Source: Flavobacteriaceae bacterium
GTDB taxonomy: Bacteria > Bacteroidota > Bacteroidia > Flavobacteriales > Flavobacteriaceae
Reading direction: 5' to 3'
DNA length: 37,619 nucleotides
Assembly: GCA_024635765.1 (NCBI GenBank)
Contig: JAGXIE010000083.1
Span: 1-37,619, forward strand
The translations under genes were made by a program, and so were the position numbers. Shown piece by piece: positions 34,253-37,619 of this stretch (position 1 is the stretch's first letter; each line of letters opens with the position of its first letter). A model generated the notes under the pieces. It was not told the origin of the DNA and ran no database searches. It saw only the letters and a program-made list of their open reading frames with translations.

Positions 34253-34820
34253 AACTACTGATTATTTCGGGTTCTAATCTTTGTTTTAATATAATAGCCA
34301 ATTTTTTTCGGGCCCTGAACAATTTTACCTTAACGGTATTCGCTTCAATTTCGACAATCTTGGAAATTTCTTCCAAAGACAAATCTTCAAAATAATATAA
34401 GGTTAATAAAAACCCGTCTTCACTGGGCAATATCTCTAAACAATCTTTTATTATTTGAGATTGTTCATTTCTTTCAAGAGATTCCAATGCATCGTCTATT
34501 GTTTTTACTTGATGTTCCGTAAACTCATCAATAGCAACTTCATTATACCTCCTCCTATTTTTCTTGATACGGTCGAGGCAAGTATTGTAAGCCACTCTGT
34601 AAAGCCAAGTCGATAATTTCGAATCACCTTTAAAATTTTTTAATGATTTATAAACCTTGATAAATGTGTCTTGAGAAACTTCTTCCGCCTCTTCCCTATT
34701 TTTTAACATGCGAATGGACAAGGTAAACACCAAGTCCTTATAACGATCTACCAAAACAGCAAAAGCCTTGGTGTCGCCCTCCAAAATTTGATTGATGATG
34801 CTTTCGTCGTTGGTGGCCAT
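34233..34820 (-). CDS. ECF sigma factor, RpoE/SigW-like
   Basis: The 195-residue factor has region 2 at about residues 20-90 (AFAVLVDRYKDLVFTLSIRML, EAEEVSQDTFIKVYKSLKNF, STWLYRVAYNTCLDRIKK) and region 4 at about 125-185 (LPSEDGFLLTLYYFEDLSLEEISKIVEIEANTVKVKLFRARKKL). This is the general RpoE-like type of flavobacteria. The promoter in front has the AAC/CGTC pattern of ECF sigma factors of this class, so the gene probably drives itself. Its predicted 5' leader is only a few bases. Confidence 0.92.
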   Translation of the reverse strand: MATNDESIINQILEGDTKAFAVLVDRYKDLVFTLSIRMLKNREEAEEVSQDTFIKVYKSLKNFKGDSKLSTWLYRVAYNTCLDRIKKNRRRYNEVAIDEFTEHQVKTIDDALESLERNEQSQIIKDCLEILPSEDGFLLTLYYFEDLSLEEISKIVEIEANTVKVKLFRARKKLAIILKQRLEPEIISSYERERR

Positions 34821-34830
34821 TTGACTATAA

Positions 34831-34854
34831 GACGAGCATAAAGCTTCTAAGGTT
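34831..34854 (-). promoter_or_regulatory. ECF-type autoregulatory promoter of the sigma gene
   Basis: On the minus strand AAC (34854-34852, within TGTAACCTT) is followed by 17 bases and CGTC (34834-34831). This is the -35 AAC and -10 CGTC pattern recognised by SigW/RpoE-type ECF factors. The predicted start lies about 4 bases before the ATG, so the mRNA would be almost leaderless. Confidence 0.75.
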
Positions 34855-34889
34855 ACAGGAAAATTATAAAAATATTTTGAAAAAGTTGT

Positions 34890-34913
34890 AACCTTAATTC
34901 AGAACCTGTCGTC
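34890..34913 (+). promoter_or_regulatory. ECF-type promoter of the DUF6249-like gene
   Basis: AAC (34890-34892, in TGTAACCTT) with CGTC (34910-34913) and exactly 17 bases between, mirroring the divergent promoter of the sigma gene. The shared AAGGTTACA/TGTAACCTT arms (34849-34857 and 34887-34895) form an inverted repeat. The predicted leader is about 50 bases. Confidence 0.75.
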
Positions 34914-34972
34914 ATAAGCTATGAACACATTAAAATTAATCAATTAAAAACGAACATTTAAATCAAGAAATT

Positions 34973-35320
34973 ATGGGATCAGAATTTATTATCATGCCGC
35001 TTATGATTGCAGCCGTTTTCGGAATCTTCTATTTACACTACTCCACCCGCAACAAGGAACGTTTAGCATTAATAGAAAAAGGTGCAGAGGCAAGTATCTT
35101 CGTCAAAGGCAAAACACACACGGCACCAATTTGGAAAATACTCATCCTCAATTTAGCCTTACTTTTGATGGGAATAGGAATCGGAATCTTTATTGCATCA
35201 TTGCTTCACTATAATATGGGTGTTGAAGAAGATGTTGCCTACCCAGGCACAATCTTTCTAATGGCTGGTATTGGGTTATTCGTAGGATTCAATATGACGA
35301 AAAATTTGGATAAAGAATAA
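34973..35320 (+). CDS. DUF6249-like small membrane protein, likely ECF sigma target
   Basis: The 115-residue protein has three membrane helices (about 5-23, 55-77 and 88-107). The NKERLALIEKGAEASIF segment after the first helix is the mark of the DUF6249 family found in Bacteroidota. No function is known. It is divergent from the ECF sigma gene and shares its promoter type, so it is probably an envelope-stress member of that regulon. A strong terminator follows. Confidence 0.75.
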   Translation: MGSEFIIMPLMIAAVFGIFYLHYSTRNKERLALIEKGAEASIFVKGKTHTAPIWKILILNLALLLMGIGIGIFIASLLHYNMGVEEDVAYPGTIFLMAGIGLFVGFNMTKNLDKE

Positions 35321-35340
35321 CAATTTCTAACATACATTAA

Positions 35341-35375
35341 AAAACTGCCGTCATTATTGACAGCAGTTTTTTTTT
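35341..35375 (+). terminator. Terminator after the DUF6249-like gene
   Basis: The stem AAAACTGCCGTCA (35341-35353)/TGACAGCAGTTTT (35358-35370) has one mismatch and loop TTAT, followed by a long T run. It lies 20 bases after the stop. Confidence 0.9.
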
Positions 35376-35426
35376 GGTTCATTTTAAAGTATCTTTATTG
35401 CTCAAACTTTAAACCATAATAACACA

Positions 35427-37232
35427 ATGAAAAAAATTGTTTTCCTTATATGCATCGCTATTTTATCTTCCTCCTGTAAAAGAGATAAAGAAACCACTAT
35501 ACAAGATGAAGAAATGCAGGCTATAGCAATGAGTGAATTTGAAACCAGTCTTAAAAATTATTATGAGGAGTCTCTAAAAATGTACCCATTAATCGCCACT
35601 TCTGCTGGTGACAATCGCTATAATGATCAATTGCCAAATGTCCTAACAGATGAATTCATACAGCGGGAAAAGATATTTTACACCAATTATAGGGAAAAGA
35701 TGATGAGCTATAAAGATGAAAATCTTACTGAAACAGAACGTTTGAGCAAGGACATTTTGATTTGGGAATGCAACATGAATCTTGAGCGTTTAGATTTCAG
35801 GGAGGAATTAACCCCTATTAACCAAATGTGGTCTTTACAATTCACTATAGGACAGTATGCTAGCGGTTCTGGCGCTCAACCCTTTGAAACTTTTGAAGAC
35901 TACAAAAATTGGATCAAGCGATTGGATAGCTATCTTGATTGGATGGCCTTGGCTGAAGAACGAATGGCCGAAGGTATAAAAGCAGGAAATGTATTACCCA
36001 AATCATTGATTAAGAAAGTACTGCCGCAGCTTGAGGCTATGACAAACCCAAATATTGACGAGCACTTGTTTTACACACCTATAAAAAATTTTCCTGATAG
36101 CTTTACGGATGAAGAAGAAGAAGAACTCACTATTTTGTATAAAAATTATGTTAATGACAAAATCATTCCCGCCTATGCAAGTTTGCATAAGTTTATGTCT
36201 ACAGATTACCTTAAAGCAGGAAGAACTACAAGCGGAATTGCAGCTGTTCCAAAAGGAAAGGAATATTATAATCACCAGATAAAGCTCTATACAACCACTG
36301 ACATGACGGCTGATGAGATCCATCAATTAGGTCTAAAAGAAGTGGCGAGAATTTTATCAGAAATGGAAAAAGTTAAGACCGACGTTGGTTACAAGGGCAC
36401 ATTGGTTTCATTTTTTGACCATGTAAGAAACAAAAAAGAATTAATGCCATTTAAGACTCCACAAGAAGTAATCGAAAATTTTAATGATATCCATGAAAGG
36501 ATGCAACCACAATTGGATAAATTGTTTGACATGAAACCAGAAACACCATTTGAGGTGCGACAGACCGAAGCTTTTAGAGCAGCATCGGCAAGCGCCCAAT
36601 ACAACCCTGGATCATTGGATGGAACACGACCTGGGATTTTTTATGTTCCAATTTTAGATCCTGAAAAGTACAATATGTATTCCGACGAAGCCTTGTTTTT
36701 ACACGAAGCAATTCCTGGACATCATTACCAAATTTCCTTACAACAAGAAAACCAAGACCTGCCAGATTTTAGAAAAACCTTATGGTACAGTTCTTATGGC
36801 GAAGGTTGGGCGCTATATTCAGAATCTTTAGGTAAAGAATTAGGATTGTACACAAATCCGTATCAATATTTTGGCATGTTAAGCAAGGAAATGCACAGAG
36901 CCATTCGATTAGTCGTCGATACTGGTTTGCATAGCAAAGGTTGGACACGTGAACAAGCCATCAAATATTCGTTAGAGAATGAAGCTAAAAATGAAGATGA
37001 TATCATTTCGGAAATCGAGCGATATATGGCAAATCCTGGTCAGGCGCTATCTTATAAGGTTGGCCAATTAAAAATTCGTGAACTACTAGCGAAAGCTGAG
37101 GCTCAACTTGGCGACCAATTCAATATCGCTAAATTTCATAATCAAGTTTTGGAATCTGGTTGTTTACCGTTAGAGCTGTTAGAAAGAAAAATAGAAAAAT
37201 GGATTTCGACAACAAAGGCTAATGCAACATAA
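35427..37232 (+). CDS. DUF885 family lipoprotein, putative metallopeptidase
   Basis: The 601-residue protein has a lipobox (ILSSSC, Cys17) and belongs to the DUF885 family. The key motif is HEAIPGHH at residues 426-433 in FLHEAIPGHHYQISLQQ, with YGEGWALYSESLGKELG about 35 residues later, giving the HExxxxHH and downstream Glu pattern of a zinc peptidase fold. Family members are often proposed to be carboxypeptidase-like, but activity is rarely shown. The mostly helical fold would act at the cell envelope. The next ATG overlaps its end by 11 bases. Confidence 0.85.
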   Translation: MKKIVFLICIAILSSSCKRDKETTIQDEEMQAIAMSEFETSLKNYYEESLKMYPLIATSAGDNRYNDQLPNVLTDEFIQREKIFYTNYREKMMSYKDENLTETERLSKDILIWECNMNLERLDFREELTPINQMWSLQFTIGQYASGSGAQPFETFEDYKNWIKRLDSYLDWMALAEERMAEGIKAGNVLPKSLIKKVLPQLEAMTNPNIDEHLFYTPIKNFPDSFTDEEEEELTILYKNYVNDKIIPAYASLHKFMSTDYLKAGRTTSGIAAVPKGKEYYNHQIKLYTTTDMTADEIHQLGLKEVARILSEMEKVKTDVGYKGTLVSFFDHVRNKKELMPFKTPQEVIENFNDIHERMQPQLDKLFDMKPETPFEVRQTEAFRAASASAQYNPGSLDGTRPGIFYVPILDPEKYNMYSDEALFLHEAIPGHHYQISLQQENQDLPDFRKTLWYSSYGEGWALYSESLGKELGLYTNPYQYFGMLSKEMHRAIRLVVDTGLHSKGWTREQAIKYSLENEAKNEDDIISEIERYMANPGQALSYKVGQLKIRELLAKAEAQLGDQFNIAKFHNQVLESGCLPLELLERKIEKWISTTKANAT

Positions 37233-37619
37233 ACCTTGCCTCTATATCATCTGCCTCCTTTTTATGACCTTATGTTTTGGACAAACCGTCATTAAAGACA
37301 AGCAAACCGAATACCCTGTATCGTATGCCAATATTTCATTCGGCAATGGCAATGGGATGTTTGCAGATGACGCTGGACTTTTCATTTTTACAAAAAAATT
37401 ATATCCTGATGTCGATTCACTTTATGTCTCTGCATTGGGATATAAGTCTATAACGATTGCAACCTCTAATTTATCAAATTTGCTTCTACTTGAAGCCAAT
37501 ATAGATGAACTAAACGAAGTGGTCATTCGCGCTAAAATAAACCGAAAGTTCAAAGAAGAAACTTTGGAACCTTATCTCGATGATGACTATTACCATTGTT
37601 GGCTGCCAACCATTGAATC
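37222..37619 (+). CDS. CarboxypepD_reg-like exported protein, 5' part
   Basis: The frame opens at ATG 37222 and stays open to the window end (132 full codons), so the gene is cut. It starts with a signal peptide (LYIICLLFMTLCFGQ). A CarboxypepD_reg-like beta-sandwich follows (YPVSYANISFGNG, FADDAGLFIF, LYVSALGYKSITI, LNEVVI), as in the N-terminal plug region of many Bacteroidota outer-membrane or cell-surface proteins. What follows the domain is not in the window, so no function can be given. Confidence 0.75.
   Translation, partial: MQHKPCLYIICLLFMTLCFGQTVIKDKQTEYPVSYANISFGNGNGMFADDAGLFIFTKKLYPDVDSLYVSALGYKSITIATSNLSNLLLLEANIDELNEVVIRAKINRKFKEETLEPYLDDDYYHCWLPTIE

Noticed and set aside
1-37619. 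tRNA, rRNA, CRISPR arrays, insertion sequences or phage genes
   Set aside because: No cloverleaf, spaced direct repeats, transposase, integrase or structural phage frame was seen by eye on either strand.

Overview
The window is chromosomal DNA of a Bacteroidota bacterium, most likely Flavobacteriaceae. The signs are low GC, no recognisable Shine-Dalgarno sequences, promoter -7 elements of the TAnnTTTG type, many SPII lipoproteins, a fused ccoNO gene, a Sec/lipoprotein (clade II type) NosZ and flavobacterial intergenic repeats. I saw no phage, transposon, CRISPR or RNA gene.

Layout. 1-2731 (+): tail of an unknown gene, a CBM9-like lipoprotein, an M28-type secreted peptidase with an Fn3-like tail, and a YdeI/OmdA-DUF1905 protein preceded by a possible 18-codon relic of another YdeI gene. 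2813-5496 (-): a MoxR/BchI-like AAA+ ATPase and its VWA partner. 5699-8920 (+): a large secreted BNR/VPS10-like beta-propeller protein. 9055-19068 (+): cytochrome cbb3 oxidase biogenesis and structure (ccoI, then ccoS, ccoNO, ccoQ, ccoP, ccoG, ccoH), a TauE/SafE-like membrane protein and a PLP-dependent decarboxylase. 19141-20356 (+): an Rrf2-family Fe-S regulator and the di-iron repair protein Ric/ScdA. 20524-27567 (-): a nitrous oxide reductase operon (cytochrome c, fasciclin lipoprotein, nosZ, 4-TM protein, nosL, nosD, nosF, nosY). 27822-30123 (-): tandem UspA protein and anaerobic hemN. 30286-32325 (+): Cu/Zn SOD lipoprotein, ECF sigma factor and RskA-like anti-sigma. 32616-37619: DEAD-box helicase (+), a second ECF sigma factor with a small membrane partner (-), a DUF6249-like membrane protein (+), a DUF885 lipoprotein (+) and a cut CarboxypepD_reg-like protein (+).

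How it works together. Most of 9-30 kb is a low-oxygen, N2O and NO module: a high-affinity terminal oxidase with its copper and haem supply, N2O reduction, oxygen-independent haem synthesis and nitrosative-damage repair. The intergenic DNA ties these together. Four promoters (ccoI, ccoS-NO-Q-P, nos and hemN) carry an Fnr/Crp-type dyad ATGAY-N4-RTCAT at exactly the same distance (36.5 bp from dyad centre to the G of the -7 element). A second dyad, ARGAYA-N4-TRTCYK, lies at rrf2, ric and twice at nos, and is a strong candidate operator for the encoded Rrf2 protein. Separately, the second ECF sigma gene and the divergent DUF6249 gene share mirror-image AAC-N17-CGTC promoters. The Fnr-type regulator itself is not in the window.
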